Part shown: positions 39,837 to 51,364 of the stretch, in pieces
Numbering within the stretch: the stretch's first letter is position 1
How the letters are laid out: the number at the start of each line of letters is the position of its first letter
Assembly: GCA_024236215.1 (NCBI GenBank)
Contig: JACKKX010000003.1
Location: 310,001-374,000, forward strand
DNA from: Novosphingobium sp.
GTDB lineage: Bacteria; Pseudomonadota; Alphaproteobacteria; Sphingomonadales; Sphingomonadaceae
Length of the DNA: 64,000 nucleotides
Reading direction: 5' to 3'
The notes under the pieces: generated by a model
Seen by the model: only the letters and a program-made list of their open reading frames with translations
Told to the model about the DNA's origin: nothing
Database searches by the model: none
Made by a program: the position numbers and the translations under genes

Positions 39837-41002
39837 GCCCCCGCTCCGATCAGCTCGCGCCCGATCAGCATCCGCCTGATCTCGTTGGTCCCCGCGCCGA
39901 TGTCGAGCAGTTTGGCGTCGCGCAGGTAGCGTTCCACCGGCCAGTCGCGGGTATAGCCCGCCCCGCCGAGCGCCTGGACCGCCTCGCCCGCAACGCGGAA
40001 GGCGTTTTCGCTCGCCAGCAGGATCGCACCCGCCGCGTCGAAGCGGGTGGTCTGCCCGGCATCGCAGCTTTTCGCGACCGCATAGGTATAGGCCCGCGCC
40101 GATTGCAGCGCGACGTACATGTCGGCCACCTTGGCCTGGATCAGCTGGAACGCGCCGATCGGCTTGCCGAACTGCTTGCGCTCACGCACGTAGGGGATCA
40201 CGCAATCGAGGCAGGCCTGCATCACGCCCAGTTGCAGCCCGGCGAGGACCACACGCTCATAATCGAGGCCGCTCATCAGCACGCCCACCCCGCCGTGGAG
40301 CGGCCCCATGATCCGGTCCTCGGGAACGAAGCAATCGTTGAACACCAGCTCGGCAGTGGGGCTGCCGCGCATCCCCATCTTGTCGATCTTCTGGCCGATC
40401 GAGAACCCTTCGTCGTCCTTTTCGATCAGGAAGGCGGTGATCCCGCGGCTGCCGGCCTCGTGCGCCGACTTGGCATAGACCACCAGCGTGTCTGCGTAGG
40501 TTGCGTTGGTGATCCAGAACTTGGTGCCATTGAGCACATAGCCGCCCTGCACCGCATCGGCCTTGAGCTTCATCGAGACCACGTCCGATCCCGCTCCGGC
40601 CTCCGACATTGCCAGGCTGCCGACATGCTCGCCCGAAATCAGGCCGGGCAGATATTTGGCCTTCTGTTCGTCGCTCCCCCAGCGGCGGATCTGGTTGACG
40701 CAGAGGTTGGAATGCGCGCCGTAGCTAAGGCCGAGCGATGCGCTGGCCCGGCTCACTTCCTCAACCGCGATCACGTGGTCGAGGTAGCCCAGGCCCAGCC
40801 CGCCCCATTCTTCCTCAACAGTGATCCCGTGCAGACCCAGCTCGCCCATCGCCGTCCACAGCTCGGCGCGCGGGAACCAGTCTTCGGCATCGATCCGGCT
40901 GGCAAGCGGAGCGATCTGTTCGTCGGCGAAGCGGCCAACCGCATCGCGAATCATCCGGGCGCTATCGGGCAAGGCGAAATCGAAATCGGGCGTGGCGCGC
41001 AT
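39833..41002 (-). CDS. ivd: Isovaleryl-CoA dehydrogenase
   Basis: A 389-residue acyl-CoA dehydrogenase that oxidises isovaleryl-CoA in leucine catabolism. [42 protein letters not shown] and the tail [21 protein letters not shown] are characteristic, and the FAD-contacting [10 protein letters not shown] and WITNA blocks are complete. The branched-chain specificity is inferred from the SYGAHSNLC signature and from coupling (ATGA) to methylcrotonyl-CoA carboxylase beta. Start ATG 41002 has GAGGGGAG upstream. Transcription starts in a 182-bp divergent region shared with the AidB-like gene, with a candidate operator in it. Confidence 0.94.
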   Translation of the reverse strand: MRATPDFDFALPDSARMIRDAVGRFADEQIAPLASRIDAEDWFPRAELWTAMGELGLHGITVEEEWGGLGLGYLDHVIAVEEVSRASASLGLSYGAHSNLCVNQIRRWGSDEQKAKYLPGLISGEHVGSLAMSEAGAGSDVVSMKLKADAVQGGYVLNGTKFWITNATYADTLVVYAKSAHEAGSRGITAFLIEKDDEGFSIGQKIDKMGMRGSPTAELVFNDCFVPEDRIMGPLHGGVGVLMSGLDYERVVLAGLQLGVMQACLDCVIPYVRERKQFGKPIGAFQLIQAKVADMYVALQSARAYTYAVAKSCDAGQTTRFDAAGAILLASENAFRVAGEAVQALGGAGYTRDWPVERYLRDAKLLDIGAGTNEIRRMLIGRELIGAGA

Positions 41003-41072
41003 AATACTCCCCTCGGGCCCAGGATTGCCCGGCAATGCCGCGCATGGCAAGGCGCAGGCTCACCGCAAGAAC

Positions 41073-41094
41073 CTTGCAAATGAAATTTGTCAAG
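41073..41094. promoter_or_regulatory. Near-perfect inverted repeat between the ivd and AidB-like genes
   Basis: CTTGCAAAT (41073-41081) and ATTTGTCAAG (41085-41094) are inverted copies with one extra base, 3 bp apart. The element lies 71 bp before ivd and 91 bp before the rightward gene in an AT-rich pocket, so it could control both. Confidence 0.45.
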
Positions 41095-41184
41095 CGTCCT
41101 AGATTTACCGAGGCGGGTCTTAGCCCGGGTTTGACCGGGCCGGGCGATGCGCTAGGCTTGCGCCAAACAGCGAGAGGACGGGGC

Positions 41185-42804
41185 ATGGCCTACGGCAAGC
41201 CGATCACGGCGCAGGATACCCACGAGGTTTTCAATCAGCCGCCGCCGCTGGAGGATACCAATCTGTTCGCGACCGATCGCGCCTTGCAGGATGCGCTGCG
41301 GGCGGCGGGCGGAGCGGGCCACGTCGCGCGGCTAGGCGCGCTGGGCGCTAGATGCGGCAGCGCCGAGGCGATCGGCTGGGGCATGGAGGCCAACCGGGTG
41401 CTGCCGGTGCTGGATAACTTCGATCGCTTTGGCCACCGGGTCGACGAGGTGAAGTTCCATCCCGCCTATCACGATCTGATGCGTCTCGGGCTTGACAGCG
41501 GCTTCGCTTCGATCGCCTGGAACGGCGAAGCGGCGGGGCATGTGGGGCATGCCGCGGTGCTCCATCTCACCAGCCAGGTCGATAACGGCACCACCTGCCC
41601 GATGACCATGACCTATGCCGCGGTTCCCGCGCTGGCCTGCGAACCCGCCGTGGCCGACGAGTGGATTCCCCGGATCCGCGCCGGGCGCTACGATCCCGCT
41701 TTCCGCCCGGCCTCCGAAAAGGCCGGAGTGACCATCGGCATGGCGATGACCGAGAAGCAGGGCGGATCGGACGTGCGCGCCAATACCACCCGCGCCGTGC
41801 CCACCGGCGATGACGGTTGGTACAGCCTCACCGGCCACAAGTGGTTCTGCTCGGCGCCGATGTGCGATGCGTTTCTGACTCTGGCCTATGCTGAGGGCGG
41901 GATGACCTGCTTCCTGGTGCCGCGCTGGCTCCCCGATGGGGAGCGCAACGCCGGTTTCCGGGTGATGCGGCTCAAGGACAAGCTGGGTGACAAGTCCAAC
42001 GCCTCGTCCGAGATCGAATACCACGGCGCGCTTGCCCGGCGGGTCGGGCCCGAGGGGCGCGGGGTGGCAACGATCATCCAGATGGTTCAGCTGACCCGGC
42101 TCGATTGCGTGATGGGCTCGGCCAGCCAGATGCGCGCCAGCCTCGCCCAGGCGCTGTGGCACACCGCGCACCGCTCGGCCTTCCAGAAGCGGCTGGTCGA
42201 TCAGCCAGCGATGAGCGCGGTGCTGGCCGATCTCGCGCTGGAGGTTGAGGCGGCGACCGCACTTGGCTTTCGTCTCGCCCAGGCGATCGACGCGGACGAT
42301 CCGCTCGCCCGGCTGCTGACCCCGATCGCCAAGTACTGGGTGTGCAAGCGCGCGCCGGGCATGGTCTATGAGGCGATGGAGGCCCACGGCGGCGCCGGTT
42401 ATGTCGAGGCCGGGCCGATGCCGCGGCTGTTCCGCCAATCACCGCTCAACGCGATCTGGGAGGGATCGGGCAACGTCATCGCGCTCGACGTGCTGCGCGC
42501 GCTGGGGCGCGAACCCGATGCGCTTGAGGCGGTGCAGGCGTTCCTGATCGCCCAGCGCGGCAAGAACCAGGCCTATGACCGGTTCCTGGCCGGCTTCGAT
42601 CTGGCCGCGGTTCACGAGGGCACCGCGCGGCTGATGGTCGAACGCGCCGCGCTCGCCGCCCAGGCGGCGGTGCTGCTGGCCTGGGACAATCCCAATGCCG
42701 ACGCCTTCTGCACCCTGCGGCTGGGCGAGCGCGGCATGGCCTATGGCGCCTTCGACGCCGCGATCGATTGCCGGGCGATCATCGAACGGGCGATGCCGAC
42801 CTGA
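41185..42804 (+). CDS. Acyl-CoA dehydrogenase family protein, AidB-like
   Basis: A 539-residue member of the long acyl-CoA dehydrogenase branch. The FAD/ substrate block AMTEKQGGSDVRANTT is the AidB signature, NQPPPLEDTNLFATDR opens it like AidB, and YWVCKRAPGMVYEAMEAHGGAGYVE with IWEGSGNVIALDVLRAL closes the FAD domain. E. coli AidB also has a DNA-binding C-terminal tail; here residues after 430 are alpha-helical but less basic. Whether it has dehydrogenase or DNA-protective function is open. It begins a rightward unit, GAGAGGACGGGGC before ATG 41185, and is convergent with the NDUFAF7-like gene, 3 bp apart. Confidence 0.9.
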   Translation: MAYGKPITAQDTHEVFNQPPPLEDTNLFATDRALQDALRAAGGAGHVARLGALGARCGSAEAIGWGMEANRVLPVLDNFDRFGHRVDEVKFHPAYHDLMRLGLDSGFASIAWNGEAAGHVGHAAVLHLTSQVDNGTTCPMTMTYAAVPALACEPAVADEWIPRIRAGRYDPAFRPASEKAGVTIGMAMTEKQGGSDVRANTTRAVPTGDDGWYSLTGHKWFCSAPMCDAFLTLAYAEGGMTCFLVPRWLPDGERNAGFRVMRLKDKLGDKSNASSEIEYHGALARRVGPEGRGVATIIQMVQLTRLDCVMGSASQMRASLAQALWHTAHRSAFQKRLVDQPAMSAVLADLALEVEAATALGFRLAQAIDADDPLARLLTPIAKYWVCKRAPGMVYEAMEAHGGAGYVEAGPMPRLFRQSPLNAIWEGSGNVIALDVLRALGREPDALEAVQAFLIAQRGKNQAYDRFLAGFDLAAVHEGTARLMVERAALAAQAAVLLAWDNPNADAFCTLRLGERGMAYGAFDAAIDCRAIIERAMPT

Positions 42805-42807
42805 AGG

Positions 42808-43866
42808 TCAGAACCCAGCCCCGTCCGGCCAGCTTGGTGCGGCGAGGCCCATGACCTTGAACAGCAGCCCCATCTGGCCTTCGCCGACCAGCCGGTCCTT
42901 GGCGGCGTGGATCGCGGCGGCGTGTTGGGGGGCGGTTGCGGAAAGCGCTTCGGCGCGCGCCTCGATCCCGAGGTTGCGCAGCCAGCGCCCCTGCGGAACC
43001 GTGCCCAGCCACTTGCAGCCGCGTGACTGCGCGATCGGGGCGAGGGTGGCGAAATCGACGTGGGCGGTCAGGTCGGCTTCGCCCGGCATGGTGAAGGGAT
43101 CGACCTTAAGGTGCGCCCGCACCGCCTGAAGGGTCGATCCGTCGCGCAGCTCGTCGTGGCCGTAATCGATGAACAACGCCGCGCCGCCCTGCTCGATCAG
43201 CCGCCCGGCCACTTCATAGACCGTCGCCGCCGCGCCGGGGCAGGTCTCGATGATCGTGCCCGGCGCGGCCGTGCGGCGCGCCTCGGGCACGGCGGCGTCC
43301 ATCGGCTGGGTTCCGGCCATGCAGGCAAACCGCTCGCCCTCGGCGATCACCATGCGCTCGCGCCAGCCATCGGCGGTCATCACCAGCTGGCGCACCGGCA
43401 GGGCATCGAGGAATTCGTTGGCGACCACCAGCACCGGGCCATAGGGCGGGATGGTCGAGAGATCGTAATGCCACTGCGCCCCCGGTATCGCGGCGAGCTG
43501 GACGTCGCGCAGCACCGAGGATGCCTCGACCAGATGGATCTGCGGTTCAAGGCCATAGCGCCTGGCGGCGCGCAAGGCATCCGCCGCGAGGGTCCCGCGT
43601 CCGGGGCCAAGCTCGACATAGTGGACCGGCTCTTCGCGCCCGGCGCGGATCCAGATGTCGGCCAGCCACAGCCCGATCAGCTCGCCGAACATCTGGCTGA
43701 TTTCGGGCGCGGTGACGAAATCCCCGGCCAGCCCCAGCGGATCGCGCGAGGAATAGTAGCGGGCGTTGGATTCGCCCATGTAATGCATCAGGCTGATCGG
43801 GCCGGTGTTGGCGATCAGACGGCGAAAGATCGTGCCCAGCGCTTCCTTGTCGGCACTGTCGCTCAT
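42808..43866 (-). CDS. SAM-dependent methyltransferase, NDUFAF7/MidA type
   Basis: A 352-residue protein of the DUF185/MidA family. FVTAPEISQMFGELIGLWL and YVELGPGRGTLAADALRA (motif I), VVANEFLDALPVRQ and FIDYGHDELRDGSTLQA are diagnostic. The mitochondrial relative NDUFAF7 dimethylates an arginine of complex I subunit NDUFS2. An alphaproteobacterial member is likely to act on its NuoD homologue (inference). The start ATG 43866 overlaps the lgt stop by 4 bp; the longer frame upstream belongs to lgt antisense DNA. Confidence 0.92.
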   Translation of the reverse strand: MSDSADKEALGTIFRRLIANTGPISLMHYMGESNARYYSSRDPLGLAGDFVTAPEISQMFGELIGLWLADIWIRAGREEPVHYVELGPGRGTLAADALRAARRYGLEPQIHLVEASSVLRDVQLAAIPGAQWHYDLSTIPPYGPVLVVANEFLDALPVRQLVMTADGWRERMVIAEGERFACMAGTQPMDAAVPEARRTAAPGTIIETCPGAAATVYEVAGRLIEQGGAALFIDYGHDELRDGSTLQAVRAHLKVDPFTMPGEADLTAHVDFATLAPIAQSRGCKWLGTVPQGRWLRNLGIEARAEALSATAPQHAAAIHAAKDRLVGEGQMGLLFKVMGLAAPSWPDGAGF

Positions 43867-44762
43867 GCCGGGGGCGGCGGCACGCTGCCCAGCGCCGGGC
43901 GGACCAGCGCGCGGACCATGAAGAACAGCCCCACTGCCATCAGCGGCAGGGTCAGCCACTGGCCCATCGACAGCCCGGTGCGCAGCGCGAATTCCTGCAA
44001 TTGCTCATCGGGTTCGCGAAAGTATTCGACCGTGAAGCGGGCGAGCGCGATGCCCAGGGTGAAGGTCCCGACCAGCAGGCCCGGACGCCAGCGCGCACGG
44101 CTTTTCCAGAACAGCGCCAGCATCACGATCACCAGCGCCAGCCCCTCGAGGGCGGCCTCGTAAAGCTGGCTGGGATGGCGCGCCACGGGCCCGGCGCCGG
44201 GAAAGACCATCGCCCAGGGCACGTCCGGTCCGGCCACCCTTCCCCACAGCTCGCCGTTGACGAAGTTCGCCAGCCGCCCGAACAGCATGCCGAAGGGCAC
44301 GCAGACCGCGATGTAATCGGCCACGCGCAGGAAGCTGAGCCCGCCGCGCCGGGCCACCCAGGCAATCGCCAGCAGCACGCCGATCAGCCCGCCGTGAAAG
44401 CTCATCCCGCCGTTCCACAGCTGGAGCAGCTCGGTCGGATGGGCCCACAGGCTGGGCAGGCCGGTATCGCCGCCGGTGTAAAAGGTGGCATAGCCCAGCC
44501 GTCCGCCCAGGATGATCCCCAGCGTGCAATAGAAGAACAGATCGTCGGCGTGGCGCTGGGCCAGCGGGGCGCCGGGGGCCTTGATCATCCGCGTCAGGTG
44601 CCAGTAACCCAGCACGATCCCGGCCAGATAGGCCAGCGAATACCAGCGCAGCTGGAACTCGCCCAGCGGAGTGTTGAAGGCGAAGAGGTAGTTCTTCAGC
44701 CCCAGATCGACCCAGTTGAGCGGAGCTTGTGCCGCCGCGGCGGCAAGCGATAGTGACAGCAA
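43863..44762 (-). CDS. lgt: Phosphatidylglycerol-prolipoprotein diacylglyceryl transferase
   Basis: Lgt transfers diacylglyceryl from phosphatidylglycerol to the lipobox cysteine of prolipoproteins in the inner membrane. The 299-residue protein has seven membrane segments with the motifs RWYSLAYLAGI, MSFHGGLIGVLLAI (essential histidine), GRLANFVNGELWGR (Lgt signature) and ARHPSQLYEAALEG. The TTG start at 44762 is supported by AGAGG 8 bp upstream. It is translationally coupled to the methyltransferase gene downstream. Confidence 0.97.
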   Translation of the reverse strand: MLSLSLAAAAAQAPLNWVDLGLKNYLFAFNTPLGEFQLRWYSLAYLAGIVLGYWHLTRMIKAPGAPLAQRHADDLFFYCTLGIILGGRLGYATFYTGGDTGLPSLWAHPTELLQLWNGGMSFHGGLIGVLLAIAWVARRGGLSFLRVADYIAVCVPFGMLFGRLANFVNGELWGRVAGPDVPWAMVFPGAGPVARHPSQLYEAALEGLALVIVMLALFWKSRARWRPGLLVGTFTLGIALARFTVEYFREPDEQLQEFALRTGLSMGQWLTLPLMAVGLFFMVRALVRPALGSVPPPPA

Positions 44763-44912
44763 GGGGCTTACCTCTTAAACCAGCCTGACCGGCAAGGTGC
44801 CAGCCTACGCGTGGCGCCTTCTGGCACAGACATGGCCGGGAGACAAACCCGGCGCGGATGGCACGCGAAAAGGGGCGCGGAGCCGATCATTGGAGAGGAT
44901 AGAGGAACCAGC

Positions 44913-46619
44913 ATGCCGAGCGAACTCGACAATGCCCTGAACGATGCCGTGGCGCGGCTGACCGCGCCGGGAGCGCCCCTTGAAACCGAGCTTTTCGATC
45001 GCGGCGGGTGGAGCGCGCCGATGATCAAGGGCGCCCCGCCCAGCCTGGCGCACTATATCGAGATGTATACCGCCGCGCACGGCGCGGTGGATTTCCTGGT
45101 CGATGGCGATATCCGCCTGAGCTTTGCCGACGTTGGCAAGGCCGCGCGGCATGTCGCGGGCGCTCTGGCCGGAGGGCTGGGCGTCGCCAGGGGTGACCGG
45201 ATCGGGATCGCCGCGCGCAATTCGACCAACTGGATCATCGCCTATCTCGCCATCGTGATGGCCGGGGGCTGCGCCACCCTGCTCAACGGCTGGTGGACCG
45301 GCGAGGAACTGGCCGAAGGGATCGAGCTGGCCGAATGCCGCTATGTCCTGGCCGATGCCCAGCGCGCCAAGCGGCTCGACGGGCAGACCTATCCGGGCGA
45401 GCTGATCCTGTTCGAACACGATTGCCACTATGAACAGGGGCTCGCCAACCTGCTTTCGCGCGGCGGCGGCGCGGATACACCGCTGCCCGAACTGACCGGC
45501 AGCGATCTGGCGACGATCCTGTTCACTTCCGGTTCAACCGGGCAGTCGAAGGGCGCGGTCAGCGATCATCTCGGCGTGGTCCAGGGCACCTACAGCTATA
45601 TCGCCCAGACCCTGACCGTGCTGACCGTGCTTACCGAGCGCGGCGAAGCGCCGGCCTCGCAGCCGTGCAGCCTGGTCAACGTGCCGCTGTTTCACGTCAC
45701 CGGCGAGGTGCCGCTGTTCCTCCAGAGCCTGGCGATCGGGCGCAAGCTGGTGCTGATGCCCAAGTGGGACGCGGAAGAGGCGATGCGGCTGATCGAGAAG
45801 GAAAAGGTCACCTATTTCGTCGGCGTGCCGCTGATGAGCTTCGAGATCGCGACCCATCCGAACCGCGACAAATACGATCTTTCAAGCTGCGTTTCCTTCG
45901 CCGGAGGCGGCGCGCCGCGCCCGCCCGAGCATGTCCGGCGAATCAAGGAAGCCCTGCCCCATGCTTTCCCGCTGCTGGGCTATGGCCTGACCGAGACCAA
46001 CGGCGCGGGTGCGGGCAACCTCAACGAGAACTACCTTGCCAAGCCCGGATCGACCGGCACCGCGACCAAGCCGCTGATGGAAATCCGCGCGCTCGACGAC
46101 GATGGCAAGGTGCTCGGCCCCAACCGCGTCGGCGAGGTGGCGATCCGCTCGATCGCCAACTTCATCGGCTACTGGCGCAACCCGGAGGCGACCGCGGCCG
46201 CGATCATGCCCGACGGCTGGTTCCGCACCGGCGATCTGGGCTACCTCGACGAGGACGAATACCTGTTCATCGTCGACCGCAAGAAGGACATCATCATCCG
46301 CGGCGGTGAGAACATCAGCTGCATCGAGGTGGAAGAGGCGCTCTACGCCCACCCCGATGTTGCCGAAGCCAGCGTGTTCGGGGTTCCCGACGAACGCTTT
46401 GGCGAGCTGCCGGTGGGGGTCTATTTCCCGGAGGAGGGCGCCGACCTGTCCGAGGACGAGCTGCGCGCCTTCCTCCAGCAGCACATCGCCGCCTTCAAGG
46501 TGCCGGTGAAGCTGTGGCGGGTTGACGAGGCTTTGCCGCGCCTTGGCACCGAAAAAGTCGACAAGCGCGCGCTTCGGGCCCGTTTCCTGCCGGTTTGGGA
46601 GGCGATGCAGACCACGTGA
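44913..46619 (+). CDS. AMP-dependent acyl-CoA ligase
   Basis: A 568-residue adenylate-forming enzyme: LFTSGSTGQSKGAVSDH is the phosphate loop, LGYGLTETNGAG the A5 motif, FRTGDLGYLDEDEYLFIVDRKKDIIIRGGENIS the hinge (A7-A8), and TEKVDKRALR the catalytic lysine. It opens with MPSELDNALNDAV and an extended N-terminus typical of long/medium-chain ligases. AGAGGAA precedes ATG 44913; upstream in-frame codons lie in the divergent promoter region. Its stop overlaps the glnD start by 4 bp, linking lipid activation with nitrogen control on one transcript. Acid substrate unknown. Confidence 0.93.
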   Translation: MPSELDNALNDAVARLTAPGAPLETELFDRGGWSAPMIKGAPPSLAHYIEMYTAAHGAVDFLVDGDIRLSFADVGKAARHVAGALAGGLGVARGDRIGIAARNSTNWIIAYLAIVMAGGCATLLNGWWTGEELAEGIELAECRYVLADAQRAKRLDGQTYPGELILFEHDCHYEQGLANLLSRGGGADTPLPELTGSDLATILFTSGSTGQSKGAVSDHLGVVQGTYSYIAQTLTVLTVLTERGEAPASQPCSLVNVPLFHVTGEVPLFLQSLAIGRKLVLMPKWDAEEAMRLIEKEKVTYFVGVPLMSFEIATHPNRDKYDLSSCVSFAGGGAPRPPEHVRRIKEALPHAFPLLGYGLTETNGAGAGNLNENYLAKPGSTGTATKPLMEIRALDDDGKVLGPNRVGEVAIRSIANFIGYWRNPEATAAAIMPDGWFRTGDLGYLDEDEYLFIVDRKKDIIIRGGENISCIEVEEALYAHPDVAEASVFGVPDERFGELPVGVYFPEEGADLSEDELRAFLQQHIAAFKVPVKLWRVDEALPRLGTEKVDKRALRARFLPVWEAMQTT

Positions 46620-49363
46620 GCGGCGTGCGGATTGCCAACCAGCGCGCCATTGTCGATCGGCGCGCGCTTTCCGAAGCGATCACTGCCGCCGTGGCCGATC
46701 GCGGCGCCGCCAAGGCGCGTCCCCAGGTGGTCGAGTTGCTGCGCGCCGCGCTGGCGGCAGGGCGCGAGGAGATTGCCCGGCGCCTGGCCGAGAAACCCTC
46801 GGCCGGGCACGAGAGCGCCGAGGCCCAGGCCTTTCTGGTCGATCAGCTGGTCCGGGTGATCCACGATCACGTGGTCGGCGATGTCTACCGCGCCAGCAAC
46901 CGTTCGGCCGGCGAGCGGCTGACGATCATGGCGGTGGGCGGCTATGGCCGGGGCGAGATGGCGCCGCATTCGGATGTCGATATCGCCTTCATCACCCCGA
47001 TCAAGCAGACCCCCTGGTGCGAGCAGGTGATCGAGGCCATGCTCTATTTCTTCTGGGATCTGGCGCTCAAGGTCGGGCATTCGAGCCGCTCGCTCGACGA
47101 AATGGTGCGGATGTCCAAAGGCGATCTGACGATCCGCACCGCCATGCTCGAAGGGCGCTATGTCTGGGGCGATCAGGCCCTGTTCGATGAAGCCCAGGCG
47201 CGCTTCTGGGGCGAAGTTGTGGCCGGGACCGAGCGCGAATACGTTTCCGAAAAGCTCGCCGAGCGGAACGAGCGGCACAAGCGGCTGGGGGACAGCCGCT
47301 ATGTGGTTGAGCCGAACATCAAGGAAGGCAAGGGCGGTCTGCGCGATCTTCACACGCTCTACTGGATCGGCAAATACATCAACCAAGTGCGCGACGTGTC
47401 CGAGCTGGTCGAAGCCGGCCTGCTCAGTGCCCAGGAATACCGTGCCTTCCGCCGCGCCGAGAACTTTTTCTGGGCGGTGCGCTGCCACCTGCACACGATC
47501 ACCCGCCGCGCCGAGGACCGGCTGACCTTCGATCTCCAGCGCGAAGTTGCAGCGCGGATGCAGTTTGCCGATCGTCCGGGCAAGAGCGCGGTTGAGCGCT
47601 TCATGCAGTATTTCTTCCTCCAGGCGAAGCGGGTCGGGCACCTTACCGGGCTGTTCCTGGCCCAGCTTGACGAGCAGTTCGCCCGGCGTCAGCCGCGCGG
47701 GCTGCTGGCAGGGTTCCGCGCCCGGCGGCGGATGCTCAAGGGCTATGTGGTCTATGGCGGGCGAATCAACGTTCCTGCCGACGACTGGTTCCTTCAGGAC
47801 CCGGCGCGGCTGATCGAGATCTTCGTACTGGCCGATGCCAACGGGCTTGAGCTGCACCCCGATGCCATGCGTCTGGCGGTGCGCGATGCCCGCGCGATCG
47901 ATGCCCTGCGCCAGGATGCGCGCGCCAACGCGCTGTTCATGGAGCTGCTGACCAGCCGCCACCAGCCCGAACTGGCCTTGCGCTGGCTCAACGAGGCGGG
48001 CGTGTTTGGCCGGTTCGTGCCTGAATTCGGGCGGGTCAACGCGCAGATGCAGTTCGACATGTACCACCACTATACCGTCGATGAACACACCATCCGCGCG
48101 ATCGGTCTGCTCGCGCGGATCGAGAAGGGCGAGCTGAAAGGCGATCATCCGCTGGCCACCGGGCTGGTCGACAAGATCGCCAACCGCCGGGCGCTCTACG
48201 TCTCGGTGCTGCTCCACGATATCGCCAAGGGGAGGCGCGGCGACCATTCGGTGCTGGGCGCCGAAGTCGCGATGAAGCTGGGACCGCGTCTGGGCCTCAG
48301 CAAGGCCGAGACCGAGCTGGTTTCCTGGCTGGTGCGCCAGCACCTGCTGATGAGCGCGGTGGCCTTCAAGCGCGACCTGGCCGACTGGAAGACGATCAGC
48401 GATTTCGTCGGCCAGGTGCAGTCGATCGAGCGGCTGCGGCTGCTTTCGATGCTGACCATCGTCGATATCCGCGCGGTCGGGCCAGGAGTGTGGAACAGCT
48501 GGAAGCGCCAGCTTCTGCACGAGCTCTACGATGCCGCAGAGGAGCGGCTGCGGCTGGGCCATGTCCAGCATGGCCGCCTGGAACGGATCGCCGCCAAGCA
48601 GACCCAGGTCGGCGAGCGCCTTGGCAAACGGGCCGCACTGGTGGCGAAATATGCCCGCCAGTTCAACGACGCCTACTGGATCGCCGAGCCGGACGATATC
48701 GTGGCGAAGAACCTCGCCCAGCTCGATGGCGCCAAGGGCAAGCCGCTCGACGTTCATACCGAATACTATGCCGCGCGCGGGGCGACGCTGGTAACGGTGA
48801 TCGCGGCCGACCATCCGGGGCTGTTCTACCGGATCGCCGGGGGCATCCATCTGGCCGGTGGCAACATCATCGATGCGCGCATCCACACCACCCGCGATGG
48901 CACTGCGGTTGACAATTTCCTGGTTCAGGATCCGCTTGGGCGTCCGTTTTCCGAGGAAAGCCAGCTCGCCCGGATCGAGAGCACGATCGCCGATGCCCTG
49001 GCCAACCGGGTCAAGCTTGTGCCGCAGCTGGCGGCGCGCCCGCTGGCCCGCCCGCGCGCCGATGCCTTCGCGGTCGAGCCGCGGGTCGAGTTCGACAATG
49101 CCGCCTCGAACCGTTTCACCGTGGTCGAAGTCAACGCACGCGATCGCCCGGCCCTGCTCAACCGGCTGGCCCGCGCCCTGTTCGAGGCCAAGCTGATGGT
49201 CCATTCCGCGCATATCGCCACCTACGGCGAACGGGCGGCCGATACCTTCTACGTCACCGACCTGCTGGGCGAGAAAGTCGATGCGCCGCAGCGGCTCAAG
49301 GCGGTTGAGAAAAAGCTGCTCGAAGCCGCCGGCGAGGAAACAATTGAGGTGGCGGCCGCCTAA
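46616..49363 (+). CDS. glnD: [Protein-PII] uridylyltransferase / UMP-removing enzyme
   Basis: GlnD uridylylates and de-uridylylates PII in response to glutamine. The 915-residue protein shows the nucleotidyltransferase site GGYGRGEMAPHSDVDI, then KEGKGGLRDLHTLYWIGKY, a PII-UTase domain, the HD phosphohydrolase (LLHDIAKGRRGDHS) and two C-terminal ACT domains (LVTVIAADHPGLFYRIAGGIH, TVVEVNARDRPALLNRLARAL). The GTG start at 46616 (VSGVRIANQ) overlaps the ligase stop as GTGA, with GGAGGCG 11 bp upstream; a TTG at 46595 is the in-frame alternative. No glnB or amtB is near. Confidence 0.97.
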   Translation: MSGVRIANQRAIVDRRALSEAITAAVADRGAAKARPQVVELLRAALAAGREEIARRLAEKPSAGHESAEAQAFLVDQLVRVIHDHVVGDVYRASNRSAGERLTIMAVGGYGRGEMAPHSDVDIAFITPIKQTPWCEQVIEAMLYFFWDLALKVGHSSRSLDEMVRMSKGDLTIRTAMLEGRYVWGDQALFDEAQARFWGEVVAGTEREYVSEKLAERNERHKRLGDSRYVVEPNIKEGKGGLRDLHTLYWIGKYINQVRDVSELVEAGLLSAQEYRAFRRAENFFWAVRCHLHTITRRAEDRLTFDLQREVAARMQFADRPGKSAVERFMQYFFLQAKRVGHLTGLFLAQLDEQFARRQPRGLLAGFRARRRMLKGYVVYGGRINVPADDWFLQDPARLIEIFVLADANGLELHPDAMRLAVRDARAIDALRQDARANALFMELLTSRHQPELALRWLNEAGVFGRFVPEFGRVNAQMQFDMYHHYTVDEHTIRAIGLLARIEKGELKGDHPLATGLVDKIANRRALYVSVLLHDIAKGRRGDHSVLGAEVAMKLGPRLGLSKAETELVSWLVRQHLLMSAVAFKRDLADWKTISDFVGQVQSIERLRLLSMLTIVDIRAVGPGVWNSWKRQLLHELYDAAEERLRLGHVQHGRLERIAAKQTQVGERLGKRAALVAKYARQFNDAYWIAEPDDIVAKNLAQLDGAKGKPLDVHTEYYAARGATLVTVIAADHPGLFYRIAGGIHLAGGNIIDARIHTTRDGTAVDNFLVQDPLGRPFSEESQLARIESTIADALANRVKLVPQLAARPLARPRADAFAVEPRVEFDNAASNRFTVVEVNARDRPALLNRLARALFEAKLMVHSAHIATYGERAADTFYVTDLLGEKVDAPQRLKAVEKKLLEAAGEETIEVAAA

Positions 49364-49402
49364 ATCACGCTTTCTTAGCAGGTTGCCGCTATCCAGGCGG
49401 CG

Positions 49403-51306
<1,904 letters not shown>

Positions 51307-51326
51307 TCAAGTCAGTCCTGTTGGAA

Positions 51327-51348
51327 GCCCCGCCTGCTCGTGCGGGGC
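51327..51348. terminator. GC hairpin between the 25-residue frame and asd
   Basis: GCCCCGC (51327-51333) and GCGGGGC (51342-51348) form a 7-bp stem with an 8-nt loop. On the bottom strand it lies 16 bp after the stop of the small frame and is followed by TTCC, so only a weak terminator. Confidence 0.45.
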
Positions 51349-51364
51349 GGGTTGTCCGTGTGCC

